From contig NXFV01000214.1 in NCBI GenBank assembly GCA_002803225.1, positions 1 to 64,000 of the forward strand: a DNA stretch of 64,000 nucleotides. Reading direction: 5' to 3'. Numbering within the stretch: position 1 is the stretch's first letter; every line of letters begins with the position of its first letter. A program made the position numbers and the translations under genes. Source of the DNA: Gamarada debralockiae. Taxonomy: Eukaryota; Ascomycota; Leotiomycetes; Helotiales; Hyphodiscaceae. Shown in pieces: positions 1 to 12,449 of the stretch. Below the pieces are notes generated by a model. The model saw only the letters and a list, made by a program, of their open reading frames with translations. It was not told the origin of the DNA and did not search any database.

Positions 1-130
1 GTATATTACTAACTTAAATTATAATGTGATAGTTATGTATTTCTATATAGACACAGATTGAAAGATTCGCAAAAGGAGCTGCGCTAAGCAAATGGGAGTA
101 GATATTCACAGTCTTATTAGAGATATATTA

Positions 131-345
131 CAAGCTGTTTAAGGACTTCCGGAATGATCTCAATGAAGGCTGATATCCAGAGAGGAGATAGTTCTTGTCT
201 TGTCGCTAGCTGACAGACCATTCTATCATAAGAGTAGATAGTGGCCACTTTGGCTTCTTCCCTGTCTAGGAGTACACGGCGGTTTATTAGCTCCTGGTTG
301 ATTTGTAACCTCCCTCTCTGTGCGCAGATCCTGCTCAGACGCCAT
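131..345 (-). pseudogene. coding-like remnant, family unknown
   Basis: Read on the minus strand, an ATG at 345 opens a short stretch beginning MASEQDLRTERE. After a frame change the DNA continues as a coding-like run (LLDREEAKVATIY, then ELSPLWISAFIEIIPE) down to about position 131. I do not recognise the family. The frame change and the absence of any larger ORF nearby suggest a decayed gene or mobile-element fragment in the AT-rich left end. Confidence 0.22.
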
Positions 346-540
346 CTTCCTAGTTTGTGCTGTGTATAGGAATTATCTCTAGTTTGTCAGAAATTTATTC
401 CCAACTTTTTGAAGCCTTCTTTTTGAGCTAGAAAGTGGACCACGAGTTTAGGCTTTAGTTTAGGACGTACGTTGCATGAAGTAAGCGCACAGGCAGTATA
501 GTGGCCCGCGCACTACTAAGCTCTAGAACGCTGACTTTCA

Positions 541-600
541 CTAAAACTAACACTAAAACTAACACTAAAACTAACACTAAAACTAACACTAAAACTAACA
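541..600. repeat. 12-base tandem repeat, five copies
   Basis: Five head-to-tail copies of ctaaaactaaca fill 541-600 almost perfectly, followed by a degenerate half copy. The array sits at the edge of a very AT-rich stretch (600-780). It is not the usual fungal telomere unit (TTAGGG). It is probably a minisatellite. Confidence 0.9.
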
Positions 601-1550
601 CTACAATTAAATAAATGCAACTCTTTTTAATTAATTAAATATACCTTAAAGGTCTCATATCCTTTATAATTTAATAATTATAATAACGAATTTTAATGCT
701 TTATTATAATAGGCTAGGCGCAAAGTTACTACAATGCAGTTAGGCGCTAGTATTTTTGCGACTAGTATAAATATAAGATAGTTAGACACTGCTGTTCATT
801 TCGTTTCAGAACTGCAGAAGCAAGGGGGCATGGCTGCCTGGCCATTGGCACCCATTGAATTTCATACCTCCTCTGCACACTCAAAGCTTTGACTAGAATA
901 CTGTACTTTCCATTGAGTCTGTGCCTTTCCTACTTTAGTTGAAGTGTCAATATGGACAAAAGAATGGATTTGTTCAGCCCCAGTGAAGACATACCCTATC
1001 TCATGCTCACACAGGCAGGAAAGAAACTCTTTCCATTTGGACCAGTCAAAATAACTAGGATATCTTCAAAATGATTCGCCAACCTCTCTCCTGAAGTTTG
1101 CCAACGCCTCGAGAGAGTGCAAAAGGCTAGCTTGTCCCGTCTTCTACCGCTCTATCGCCCCAGCGACAAAGGCGATGAGAAAACCCAGTTACAAACGAGG
1201 CAGTAATTCGAACGCTTCCTGAACAAAGGATGACCCAATTCACGATTACGTTAAAGAACTCAATATCGCAGAATGAGGAGACGAGATCGATCACTCCCGC
1301 CCTTGCATACCTGTTGGAACGTGACATCTGAGTCATAACCCCCTTGGCCCTGTTGCCTAGGGTATGAGTCACTACGCTGTATATAGAGCCCTTGGATCAC
1401 TACTCTCCAAATGTCAAGCTGCTTTCACAGTCCACAATTATGACCTCGCAACAATACCGACTCCACAGGCCCTAGCAAACCCCAAAGAGTTTAGACTTCC
1501 CATTTGACACTTCCAAGATTCGAAATAACGATTCAAAACTGCCCTGCTCA
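601..1550. other. gene-poor AT-rich stretch
   Basis: 601-780 is strongly AT-rich with runs such as taattaattaaat and no ORF. From about 950 to 1500 there are short open stretches on the plus strand (for example NLSPEVCQRLERVQ) that could be the decayed 5' part of the F-box-like pseudogene downstream, but stops are frequent. I see no intact gene. Confidence 0.5.
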
Positions 1551-2531
1551 GAATTAGAATATGTCCTGGGAAATCTTAGAAACCTTGAGTCTTTTAGGTA
1601 TATTTGACTGCTGATTCCATCGATCAATCGAATGTGTGGGTAACTTTCTCAAGTTGGGATGCAAAATCAATGATACCTGAAGGAGTGATATCGAAGCTCG
1701 AAGGACATTATCCCAATGCAAGACTTTGTGCCACCAACAATCGCCGTAATGAGAAAACTTCTGACAACTACATGAACGTCCGTCTCTCTCTTCCCCACTT
1801 CGCCATTCTCTGAACTACAGCATCTTCTATAGTACCACACCAAGTGCAATAGTATGCTCCGAATTCTGAAAACTGAGAGATATTTTGATGCACAGCCCAA
1901 AGATGAACGTTCTATCTCTTGCAATATATCTCAACTATCTATTAGACATCGATATTCCCAAGGCACCTGGTGACTGGCATCCGTATATTCCTGTTGGTTC
2001 TGAAGATCCACTCCGGAAACTTCATACCTTGAAGATACCAGACCAAATGACGCATGACGCCCAGCAAATCTCAAATGCCTACAGCACAGTAGTGCTCGAT
2101 CAAACAACTTCACACAGCTAAGTCGACTTGATCTCAATAACGTGTGCAGATACCACTCTTTTGAGCCCCTCAAAAGGACGAGTACCAAATTTAAAACGTC
2201 TTGACTCGCATTTAGAACCGAGGTTCCATCTCGTAGAGGTTGGGGCATCAGTCATCTCTTCAGGAATCTTACTCTTGTCTGACAATTCATTGAGTCTATC
2301 AGTGGCCTTGAAACCCTCCAAATCACCACCTACCAAGAAAGATTCGATAAACACTGGACAGCTATTTTCAAACATCACGGCACGCTGGGACGCCTATCCA
2401 TTCACACCCCACCAGACAAAGAACACAAACGAGACCTACCCCAAGTGTTGTCTGTTGATCAAATGGAACAACTTCAAGAGAGCAAGATCTCTCATCTAGC
2501 GCTTGATATTTTGATTCCAGATATCGCTTGA
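1551..2531 (+). pseudogene. F-box/LRR-like protein, degraded
   Basis: Plus-strand fragments in different frames line up in the order expected for the large fungal family of F-box-like proteins with leucine-rich C-terminal repeats: ELEYVLGNLRNLESFRY (from 1551), then GVISKLEGHYPNARL (about 1685), then PKMNVLSLAIYL (about 1900), then FRNLTLV-stop-QFIESISGLETLQIT (about 2260-2320) and ending LQESKISHLALDILIPDIA at 2531. Frame changes separate the fragments and one stop lies inside the last one. The family call rests on the pattern 'nLe-f-w / hyPnarL / lkvLsl / gLetL'. No F-box itself was recovered. Confidence 0.5.
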
Positions 2532-2613
2532 GTAAGCATATCTCTTGAATTAGAAAAGATCTTATTCACTAACCCTCGTCAAGTTTTCAGAAAAGGAACG
2601 ATGGATTCTGGTG

Positions 2614-3144
2614 TTAAGGTGTACCTAGACCAAATGGAAACTCCTTCAAATGCGTCCACTTCCCATTCTCCTCATACCTCCACAGCGCAAACCCTTCCTC
2701 CTTCCCCGCACGTTCCTCAAATGTCGCCTTTAACTCCTCGGGCGTCTTCCTAGCTTCCTCTTCTCCAACTTTATTCTGCACTGTGACATGCGGTGTAATC
2801 GTCTTTTGATCTTGCACTGTCCATTGCACTTCTTCCTTGTCAACTCTCCCATCAATTCTTCATCTAAATTCCGTACCTTGAGAGAGGCAATGTTGATCCC
2901 TACCCCGTTTTTGCCGAGAGGAAAGGGGCTTTTGGTCCCTATTGTGAAAGGCTGCTCGCGGGACGGCATACCAGATAAAAGGGTTGCAATGGGGGTGTGC
3001 GATGAAGAGGGTAGAGCATGGAAAAGTGTGATATGTGCATTGAGATAGTTGCTCGCTTCGAGGAAGTACCGGGTTCGGAAGGTGGTGAGGAGTTTCTCTG
3101 AAGCGGCGTTGAGGCAGAAGGGTGAGGACTAGTGGCTGTGACAT
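2614..3144 (-). pseudogene. 2'-5' RNA ligase-like (2H phosphoesterase) gene with frameshifts
   Basis: The minus strand starts MSQPLVLTLL at 3144. It changes frame near 3125 and continues NYLNAHITLFHALP, the first H-x-T motif of the 2H phosphoesterase fold. It changes frame again near 2838 and gives TITPHVTVQNKV, the second H-x-T motif, followed by GFALWRYEENGKWTHLKEFPF and a stop at 2614. Both catalytic motifs and the C-terminal signature are present, but in three frames with no plausible introns at the joins. Proteins of this family act on cyclic phosphodiester ends of RNA or ADP-ribose derivatives. The gene looks recently disabled, unless the two shifts are sequencing errors. Confidence 0.6.
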
Positions 3145-3581
3145 ATATTTGGTGCTTGGGATTTTAAGAGACGAATATGTTTCCTCGAATCTTCGAATGC
3201 CTCCGTACGAGAATAGCTTGAGTGTGTTTAGATGAATCTGCACTTGTATATATCGGTTGAGGGTACACTAAGAAATGATAACAAATGGGTAAGAAATCCT
3301 GATATTAGTTGTAGGAATAATCCTTCACATTCATAAAACCCCGACGAGAAAAGTTTGAAGTCTGTGGAAACGAATTTTTGCAACCTAATCCTAACTGTGG
3401 CCAATACTTGTTGCAGTGACGGGAGAGATTTTAATTTGTCAGTTTATAAAATGGATCACCAACTCTACCTCCTGTTGTTCGATTTTGATTAAAAAGGAAT
3501 CCTCTTTTCGATTTCATGCGTCAATGGCCGGTCATGGAATGATCCACCATATTTTCGGAGCCAACACCTAACTTCGTACTT

Positions 3582-5744
3582 TCATACTTTGCGTGGTGTG
3601 AGCTTCACATACAGCGGGGTCTTCTCCCATAGAATCCAGATCTACAACTTATCAGAAGAGAGTTTTCAAGTCAGAAATACCCAACGTACCTTTTGTGAAT
3701 CCCAATTTTCGCTGTTAGGTTGAAGTTCCAGGTCAAAATTCCACAACATTCGAGCGAGGATTAGACGCATCTCGGCATAGGCCAAACTGCAACGAAGCTA
3801 TGTCAGAAAACCGTAGTCCTCTCTACCGCCACCAACAGAAGCCCACTTACTTTCGTCCGATACAGTTTCTCGGCCCGACACTGAAGGGCTGCATCACCTT
3901 CCTGTTATCGTTTGCATATCTCGCCGGCGGGTCTTTGGCCCATCTTTCGGGTACGAAGGATTGAGGGTCGGCGAAGTTACTCGATGAGTGGTAAGCAGCC
4001 CATTGAGTCACCGCTACTGTTGTCCCTGGTGGCACGTAGCGATCACAAATCGTGGCCCCTTCATTAATTGTCATACGCAGGAGACCTGAGGGGACTGGTG
4101 GGTAGGTGCGGAACCCTTCTTCGAGGCATGCTGTGAAATACTCGAGTTGTTGGACGCTGACAATGTCGATGTCGGACTCGAATGCGAATGTGGTGCGCAC
4201 GAGGTCGGTCAGTCCCTTGAGCACTTGGGGTGTTCGTAGGAGGTTGTAGGTGATTCCAGAGAGGAAGGTCGCAGCTGAGATCCGTCAGTTGGGACTTCCA
4301 GTTTCTTTCAGTGATCCGCCACTGGCGTAGGGTGATATCGGCAAGTCAATTGATCACTTCGTTCAAGTGATTCAGTCCGAGAATGCCGATAATAAACACT
4401 GTCTGACGGAAGACTCGGAAGGTTCGTCTCCAGTAACTGTAATGAACTGGAGTTGTATCTCATACGTCGACCTTGACGAGAGAAAGAACTTACTCGTTTC
4501 ACTCCCCGCTATAATAAGCACTGATGCGTTGCTCTCAATCTCCTTTGGCGTCATTCTAGCGCTGATATCAGCAAAGCGCAGCTCCGCGTTTACGAGCCAA
4601 GCTTACCCTTTTTCATCATTGTACTTCAAAATATAAGACATAAAGTCTACACGATCAGTGCCACCCTGGTTCATTCGCTCCCTCGCTCTCTGACTCGCGA
4701 AGGCAAATTCTTCGGCTTGACTATTGCGCAGTTCTTGAGGTTGCCACTTTCGCATCCAATCGAAGATTGGAGATGGGAAATGTCTAGCCATTCGATAATA
4801 CGCCGCGTCTTTGATGGAACGAAAGATGTTTACGATCCATGGCTGCTGAAATGTCAGCAATGACGACCATAATCCGGGAATAATACGTACATGCAAATCG
4901 TCAGATTCTAAACATCCAAACGAGTCTCCGAAGGCGAGGTCCCCTAGGATCTGTAGTAAAACAGTGAGCGCTTTCCTTCGAATTGGAGACGAGTATTCCG
5001 GGTGGCACAGGGGTGATGCTTTGAGCTTACATCGAATGTTGTGTAGTTGTACCATCTGACTAGATCTACCGTAGCAGTCTCTGCTTTTCCGGCTCGTTCA
5101 TGAAGTCTGGAGATCAGCTTATCCACATAACCTGTGATCAGTGGTTCTTGACCCTTCAAAGCTTTCTCAGAGAACATATGGGACTGAAGTCGCCTCATTC
5201 GACGGTGGTCCTTCTCATTAGCCGTAATCTAGAACGTTGTTATTCATGAGAGATACTCAGAGTTCTCAAATAGTAGCTTACAATGCTAGCAGTTTTGTTT
5301 GGCTCGGGTCGACGATATCGGTCTTCCTTGGGCAGATTACCTTGCCCACTTGCTGTCCGATGGCCCGCGATGTCTTGGGACATATTAGTTGGGCGCAGTG
5401 CCTGAGGGAGAAGATCGGACGGCTTACCTTGCCATGCCTGCGCAGTGATGTATGATAACTCATTCGGATTGACACGCACGACTTCACCATATCTCTCGTG
5501 TAGGGCTGCGATGTGCTTGACAGCATGTCCGTTCCACGCATGATATGTCCACATCAGTCGATTGGCCTTATTCAATAGAGGTCCAGGATAATGTCGTAGA
5601 GGGTGGAAGAATACATTGTATATTGCTTCAATGGCCAAGTACATAAAGCCCTAGAGAGGTCAGAATTGTATAGGTAGAAATCATGCTTCCAGAAAGACCT
5701 ACGAGACCTGTAGCCAGAAATAGGAGAGAGATCAGTGCGAGCAT
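3582..5744 (-). CDS. cytochrome P450 monooxygenase
   Basis: Ten exons give about 500 residues: 5703-5744, 5428-5650, 5282-5373, 5031-5228, 4891-4950, 4607-4845, 4494-4561, 3851-4274, 3690-3786, 3582-3641. The N-terminus ([14 protein letters not shown]...) is a short ER membrane anchor followed by [15 protein letters not shown]. The I-helix oxygen-binding motif AGSETTATF is formed across the 219-base intron 7. The K-helix glutamate-arginine pair lies in [11 protein letters not shown], and the heme-cysteine loop [12 protein letters not shown] spans the junction of exons 8 and 9. All splice junctions keep frame, so the gene appears intact. The protein resembles CYP65/isotrichodermin hydroxylase-type P450s, but substrate cannot be inferred. 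No PKS, NRPS or terpene synthase lies next to it, so it looks like a stand-alone P450. Confidence 0.9.
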
Positions 5745-7012
5745 AGCTGCGGTAGCTGAAACAATGGAATGTTGAAAGATAGTATCTGGATAGTAAACCC
5801 GGGCGAATAACAGAGATATATGTATTTCCTTTAGTTAACTTACTTAGACTTAGGGCGATGTCAGCTTCAGGCCCTCCATGGGGCCGGCAGACGTTAAGTT
5901 CGCCGTCTCCGCAATGCAACTTGTTGGCACCCCTGCTGTTTCATCGCTTCTCGTTCCTCGGACCAAGTTTGGTCCTACCCGAGTGATAATGCCGGTGGTG
6001 CATTGCCAGTGTTTTGATAGAGCATATACTTGGACTAACAAAAGGAACACTTCACGAAAATTAAATCGTCCCTTAGGATAAACCATCAACACAGACGTCT
6101 GGAGTGCCTATAAATTCGAAAAGGTCATCATTTTCATGCAGTGCCAGTGAAGTCCCGTCGAATATCGTGGCCAAGAAACTAAGAAAGTGCCGGCATGTCA
6201 AGGAATCAATATCAGAGTCCCATCTTGCATAACTTTATGTATTTGTGTACTACCATACTAATTGACACATAAGAGAATAGCTGTCAGTTAAGAGCCAATT
6301 CAGATAAGACCCTATTCTATTGCGAAAAAAGCTGCAAAAAATTCACAGAAGATATTATCTCATTTGACACCGCCTATAATTCCGCGGGCTCCAGGCTTCA
6401 AAACGTTAGAATTATAGAGTATCATAGGGTATTTACCCGAAATCGCATAAGACACTATTCCCAGATAAGACACTATTCTAATCTCGAAAAAGTTGCCAAA
6501 ATTTGTATAAGGTATTATCTCATCTGCCAATTAGTAGGGTATAGCGGGGAAGAAACAACAGATCTGCAGACTCGTGAGGGGAAATGCGGGAACTCGATCC
6601 GAAAGGAGACATAATGAATCCACTAGCTGATGGATAAGAAGGATGAACATGAAGGCGGTAGTGTGCCGACTAGCCGTTTCTGTTAACTTTGACATTGGTA
6701 TGGTTGGATTGGAGCATAACAATCTAGAGCTTATGCAATGCATACTCAAGTAGGCCAGTAGGGGATTGAAGCCCTGTGAATCGCTCAAACACTTCGAACG
6801 ATTCAAAGATGCATTGATTTGGGATGTGTAAATGGGAGGTTGAATCCTCAGCAGGGGCCGTGCCGTTTTTGGTCTAGCGCCAACCTTACATTTACAGCAT
6901 GAGACCTCGCGTCTTCCAAAATAAATTCGGGCTCACATCGCGTCAACCGTCAAAAAAGCCTTCTTTGAGTGCCTTTTGCCTTCTCTTCTCACACCTCAAA
7001 TTTGCGATCGTG
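5745..7012. other. intergenic region with a diverged direct repeat
   Basis: This divergent region between the P450 and NIC96 has no convincing ORF. It holds an imperfect direct repeat of about 68 bases (listed separately) and an AT-rich core at 6230-6540. The last 120 bases should contain the NIC96 promoter and 5' leader. Confidence 0.5.
6302..6530. repeat. imperfect direct repeat (6302-6370 and 6463-6530)
   Basis: Two copies of about 68 bases begin agataagac(c/a)ctattct, share a gcgaaaa/ctcgaaaa-like middle, and end with tattatctcat. A third partial copy of the first 16 bases (cataagacactattcc) sits at 6446. The copies differ at many positions, which suggests an old duplication. Function unknown. 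Confidence 0.7.
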
Positions 7013-10000
7013 ATGTCGTCCATATTCGGCAACCAGGGCAATCAGCAGAGTAACTCTTCGTTATTCGGCGCGCCGAATACATCCCAGCCTACAAGTAGTC
7101 TATTCAGTGGACTCAACAAACCCACGACATCTGGCCCTGGCTTATTTGGTTCTCTTGGATCGACCGCACAACCGCAACAACAACAGCAGCAGCAGACCGG
7201 AGGAGGAGGACTTTTTGGCTCAGGATCAACCACGCAACCACAAGCGCCAACTGGAGGTAGCTCTTTGGCTGGATTCGGCAGTGCGCAGGCACAACAACAG
7301 CAGCCGCAGGGTACAGGCAGTGTACTTGGAGGTTTTGGAGCGACTCCACAACAACAGCAACAAAATGGGAGCAGCATTCTTGGTGGTTCCACCTCGCAAC
7401 CTCAGCAACAGCAGAATGCTTACTTCGACACCATATTGGAGAGAAGTCGAAAGCGAGCGCTGGGCGAGACGATGGACGGCGACTTTCCCCAGCTCCAGCT
7501 TGGCCTTGGCGATCTTCGAGAGCGAATAAAGAGACTTGCTTCTTCGAAACCAGATCAAAGTGTTGACGGGAAGGCACACTATCTCTTGGCAGCTTCTGGC
7601 GTTGATCCCGGAGCGGCAATAAGAGATCTCGGCCAGTTTAGCACTGCAGCTGGAAGAGTGGACAGATCGCAACCTCAAGAGACACCTGACACAGATATTG
7701 AAGGGTATCTGGCGAACGTACAGACGCAAACGGCATTGACTATGATTTCCGACGGCTTAGCACGATCTGTTCGAGATTTCGATGCTTTTTTGGAAGACAA
7801 TGTCACGATGGAGTGGGATGCTCAGCGAAAGCGAATATACCAACACTTCGGCATCAAGCCTCGGGAAAATGTTGTTGGGGGAGGTAGATTGAGCTTTGCA
7901 GCATCTGCTTCAGAGTCGCAAGGAGCGTTTGGAAGATCGAGACGAAGCAAAGCAGCGTCCCTGGCAGGCTCACGAGCACCTACGAAGACCTCAAGAGACA
8001 GTACCTTTGGGAAGTTTAGCGGCCAGAAGTCTGTAATTGGAGCTGCTGGACCACTAGCGGGCGGTAACCAGCCTCTATTCGCCGATGTGGAGAAATCCAT
8101 GGAGGCAAACGGCATCATGGCACCTGGACCGAATGATCGATTTCAGCGAGAGAGACAAAGCCGATTTGCAGAGAAGGTGCAAAATCTCAATGAGGCTCGT
8201 CTGCAAAAACGCTGCTATCCTATCCTTCATGAATTTGCGGGCGCAGTCAAACTGTCCGCCGAAACCCATTCTGAGAAGGTGACCAATGCATACGGAGCGT
8301 TGATCGAGATGACCCAGGAGAACCCAGAGGTCGAATTACAATCAGACCCACTTGCTGTGAAAGAGCGACAGTTTGCGGCAGCCTATCTGGACGAAACCCC
8401 AAATTCACCCAGAAACCAAGACGTCAGGAGGAGAATCATACGTGGATCAGCTAGGTTCCTCGAGAAGCAGTTCTTTGAGAAGGTCGAAGCTAGCGTTGCA
8501 AAGGCCCCAAGAGAAGCCAACCTCGGAGGAATCCCCACTGTGCTGAGCAAGGTGAGAGCATATGTCAGACTGAAGGCTGCACGCAGAGATCTTGCACCCG
8601 ACAATTTAGACCTGCTGATGCTTAATGACGATTATGTTTGGCCTCTGGTGTATTACCTTTTGCGATCCGGTCATGTCAAAGAAGCAGCAGAATACGTTTC
8701 TGCGAACAGCATTGCCTTCCGCAATATCGACCGCAATTTCACCTCATACATCACGCACTATGCCAACAGCAGCGATAGGACACTTGATCGTGAACTACAC
8801 AGCCGCATCACCAGCGAGTACACCCAGCGTAGTCGAGTCGCCCCTGAGAATTCCATGGACCCTTACAGAATGGCGTGTTACAAGGTCATCGGTCGCTGCG
8901 ACATTCAACACCGGACATTGGATGGCGTAAACATGGAAATGGAAGACTACATGTGGCTTCAATTTGTTATGGCGCGGGAGGTTCAATCAAACCAAGCGTT
9001 GGCCAACGAGGTCTGTACTCTTGCAGATATCCAGAACACCATCAAAGAAATTGGCTCTCGGTACTTTACAAAAAGCAAAGATACGGATTATGCAACATAC
9101 TTCTTCCTCCTGATTTTGGGCGGACTATTTGAGGAGGCTGTTGCATACATGTTACATTATTCCCACACGGACGCCGTTCATGTTGCCGTTGCACTCGATT
9201 TCTACGGCCTTCTGAGAGTTTCTGATCCAAACGCCGCTGAAGATGATTTCCTTAGTCACACCGTCCGCGGCCTCCCCAAACTCGACTTTGGCCGCATGGT
9301 GGGTTACTATACTCGCGATTTCCGAGCCGCAAATGTCGTGGCCGCTGTCGACTACTTATGTCTCATCTGTCTCAACCAAGACTTACCCGGTGAGCCTGGT
9401 CGCACGCAAGTTGCGTTGTGTCATGAGGCTCTTCGCGAACTTGTTCTCGAGAGCAGGGAATTTGCGTTGCTTCTCGGCGACATTACCACAGATGGCCAAC
9501 GCATTAATGGGGCGATCGAGGAGCGAAAGAAACTTATAGCACTAGATGGAACGGACGACTTCATGCGCATCATTACGATGCAAGCTGCAAGTGTTGCAGA
9601 CGATAATGGACGAACCACTGATGCAGTTCTGCTGTATCATCTGGCGGAAGAATACGACAACGTTCTTGTTATCATCGCACGAGCACTCAGTGAAGCTGTC
9701 AACGCACCCCTTGGCCAAGAGCAATTCAGATTGCAACCATTGAAGCCACGCACTATCACGGAAACCCAACAACCTCAGGGTAGTAGTCTCAGCCTCATGT
9801 CGATAGATGACCCCTACAAACTGGCCGAAACCATTACCAAAATCTATGAAAAGTACAACATGTATATGTCAAAGATCAAACCTGAAACTTGGGCTGATTG
9901 CAAGAGTTTGATGGGACTGTGCAAGGCAAAGGTTATGGTCGAGCAAGGACAGTGGACTGAGGCAATAGATGTAAGTTCATCCGGTCAGTTGTGACCAGCA

Positions 10001-10343
10001 GTTATGCTAACGCACTGTGTAGGCCATAAAAGTTCTTGATATCCTCCCGCTCGACACCGCAGGAAACGCAAGCGAGATCCGTAGCTACGCTACCAAATTC
10101 TCTTCCTTCTCTCAACCTGTCGCAAATGCTATCCCGAACATCCTCCTATGGACGATTATTTGCTGTAATAGGGCGCGCAGCGAGCAGATGAACTCTGAAT
10201 ATGGAGGTAATGAGGGCACGAAACGAATTTTAATCGATCAGTTGAGGCAGCAGAATATGGACTTGACTACTTATACTAGTCAACTGAGATACAGATTCCC
10301 AGCCCATGTTCATGAGGCGTTGGCTAGAGCTCAGTCGGAATGA
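7013..10343 (+). CDS. NIC96: nucleoporin Nic96 (Nup93 homologue)
   Basis: Exons 7013-9970 and 10023-10343 give about 1092 residues. The ATG at 7013 (MSSIFGNQ) is preferred over the in-frame ATG at 6899, because 6899 adds 38 atypical residues. Residues 1-135 form an FG/GLFG and glutamine-rich segment (SSLFG, GLFGS, GGLFGSG, polyQ). It is followed by NAYFDTILERSRKR and an alpha-helical region, then the long helical Nic96/Nup93 domain that continues to the end. Nic96 is an inner-ring scaffold nucleoporin that anchors the Nsp1 channel complex. The FG-rich leader is more pronounced than in yeast Nic96. The 52-base intron has an atgctaac branch site. Confidence 0.93.
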
Positions 10344-10848
10344 TGGAGACCTTTCGAGATGGATACAAATGTATTATAGACGGAATTGAGCAGCCAAAGA
10401 TGTGATGTCAATGACATCTTGTATACAACTGTCGTTAATATGGCCATGCCTTCCAGGCCTTTTCCTGCCCCTTTTTGCAGTCACGTTCATACTGTCGTCG
10501 GATATGAGGCCTTTCCATATGATAAATGAGCTTGTTAAAATGCAAGATAGCATCAACTGCATGTTGCAGGGATTAATAACCAATCCCCATTCATCTGCAT
10601 CTTCAACGCCACACGAGTCATGAATTTTAGCCAAACCCCCCCGACCTTCGTACCGAGAGGCTTCCTTTACCGCACGGGATTGGCCTTTTTTTCTTAAATA
10701 TTGCACATCCCCCGGATCATGACTCGAGCTTTCCCCTTCATCTGACACTTCATGACTTCGCACATATAAATCTGCATTCGTCGTTTCCCCAAATCCCACC
10801 CGAAATACCCATGCCATAACGAAACCCACCCAACGGGCCCTTGCAGAG
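10344..10848. other. intergenic, promoter side of the bZIP gene
   Basis: 505 bases between the NIC96 stop and the bZIP start. Pyrimidine- and CCC-rich tracts near 10630-10850 look like a fungal promoter and 5' leader. The ORFs in this interval show no family resemblance. Confidence 0.5.
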
Positions 10849-12449
10849 ATGCCTTCCGGCGACGGCAGCCTTCAAAAACGAGATTTTTCTGAAGACGCCG
10901 CCTCACCAGATCCTTCTTCCTCGGACAACAAGAAAAGACGAACCACCACCGGCGGCAGCACGAGCTCGAGAGGTGTCGCAAACCTTACTCCGGATCAACT
11001 TGCGAAGAAACGTGCCAATGATCGAGAAGCGCAACGGGCGATCCGCGAACGGACGAAGAATCAGATTGAGAATCTAGAGAGGAGGATTCGTGAATTGACG
11101 TCGCAACAACCATACCAAGAATTACAGCATGTGTTGAGGCAGAAGGAGCTTGTGGAGGCAGAAAATGCGGATATCAAGAAGAGGTTGGCTACGGTTCTCT
11201 CTCTAATAGAGCCAATTCTTGGACAACACGGTCAGTAAACGGTTTGTTACTGTTTTCTTGGCATTCTGTGGCGTTGGCTGATTTTTGATTAGGTCTACAA
11301 GCTCCATCATATACGGCTCCACCGCCTCCTCCACCGCCTCCATATGTGCCGAATCCAAATGCGAATCAACCTGGTTCCTCCTCGAATCTCAATGTCTCAA
11401 CACCCAATAGCGCAGCCTCACCTACGTCGGCGGGTCCTCCTGGAGCTCCGGGCTCGTGGCAAGCTCCAAATGCACCAATGGGCCACGAGCCCCGTCAATA
11501 TGCGCAGATCCAAAATGCTCAAACCCAACAATTAGCACAACAAAGACACGATATGACACACAACTTAGATATGGGACCAGAGAAGCTGGGTCTTGATTTC
11601 CTCCTAGACGGCTCTCAGAGGATCAATAAGATCCCCAATGGCACAAATGGATCTCACGAAACCACTTCAAGTTTCCAGCAACTACCAAGGGATTCAGATA
11701 GAGGGAGTCCAGCTCATAGGAGGAGTAACTCCATAGCGAGCTACAACTCCGCCAACCCAAGTCCCGAGATGACAGGGCACGCCGCACCCATACGAAACGG
11801 CCCTCCGACATGTCCCCTAGACAGTCTCCTCCTCGACTTCCTTCATGAACGCCAACAACAAGCTGCAGACGGCGTAGCAACACCCAAACTCGTTGGCCCT
11901 GCCTATCCAAGCGTATCCTCCCTCCTCAACCCTGCACGAAGCGTCCACTCCCACCCTCTCTCCAAAGTATTCACTGATATCCTCGCAACCTTTCCCGATC
12001 TCAGCACCCTCCCAGAAAAGGTAGCAGTCCTCTATATAATGTTCCTAATAATGCGCTGGCAAATCTCGCCGACACAAGAGAACTACGATCGTTTACCCGA
12101 CTGGGTGACACCTCGAGCACCCCAACTCTTCACCCCGCACCCGGCATGGATAGACCATCTCCCTTGGCCGAAGATGAGGGATCGATTGGTTAGGGATTAT
12201 AACCCCAGGGATTATTTATTCGATAATTTCTTCATTCCGTTCACCACGACGCTGAGTTTGAATTGGCCGTATGAGCCTACGGATACGCTGCTGAGTAGTC
12301 CAGAGAACGATGATCTGATGATTAATCCGGTGTTTGAACGGCATCTGCGACGGTTGGAGAATTGGAGTTTAGGCCCTCCTTTTGCGAAGGCGTTTCCGGG
12401 GTTGTCGGATACGTATCGGTTGAAGAATGATGGGGATAGGAGAAGCTGA
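10849..12449 (+). CDS. bZIP transcription factor with DUF3425 domain
   Basis: Exons 10849-11230 and 11293-12449 give about 512 residues. Residues 50-80 carry a basic region (KKRANDREAQRAIRERTK) running into leucine-spaced heptads (IENLERRIREL...). Exon 2 opens with a proline run (APPPPPPPPY), then low-complexity sequence. The C-terminal 190 residues match the fungal DUF3425 pattern: LDFLHERQQ, HPLSKVFTDILATFPDLSTLPEKVAVLY, a tryptophan-rich segment (LPDWVTPR, HPAWIDHLPWPKMR) and DYLFDNFF. Proteins of this architecture are nuclear regulators, often of stress or secondary metabolism. Targets cannot be read from the sequence. The 62-base intron splits the bZIP and DUF3425 parts. Confidence 0.9.

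Noticed and set aside
541..600. Telomere-like repeat
   Set aside because: The 12-base unit ctaaaactaaca is not the TTAGGG/CCCTAA repeat and no array extends to the window end.
7042..7619. Cysteine- and valine-rich ORFs antisense to NIC96
   Set aside because: They are reverse readings of the CAA/CAG glutamine repeats of the real gene.
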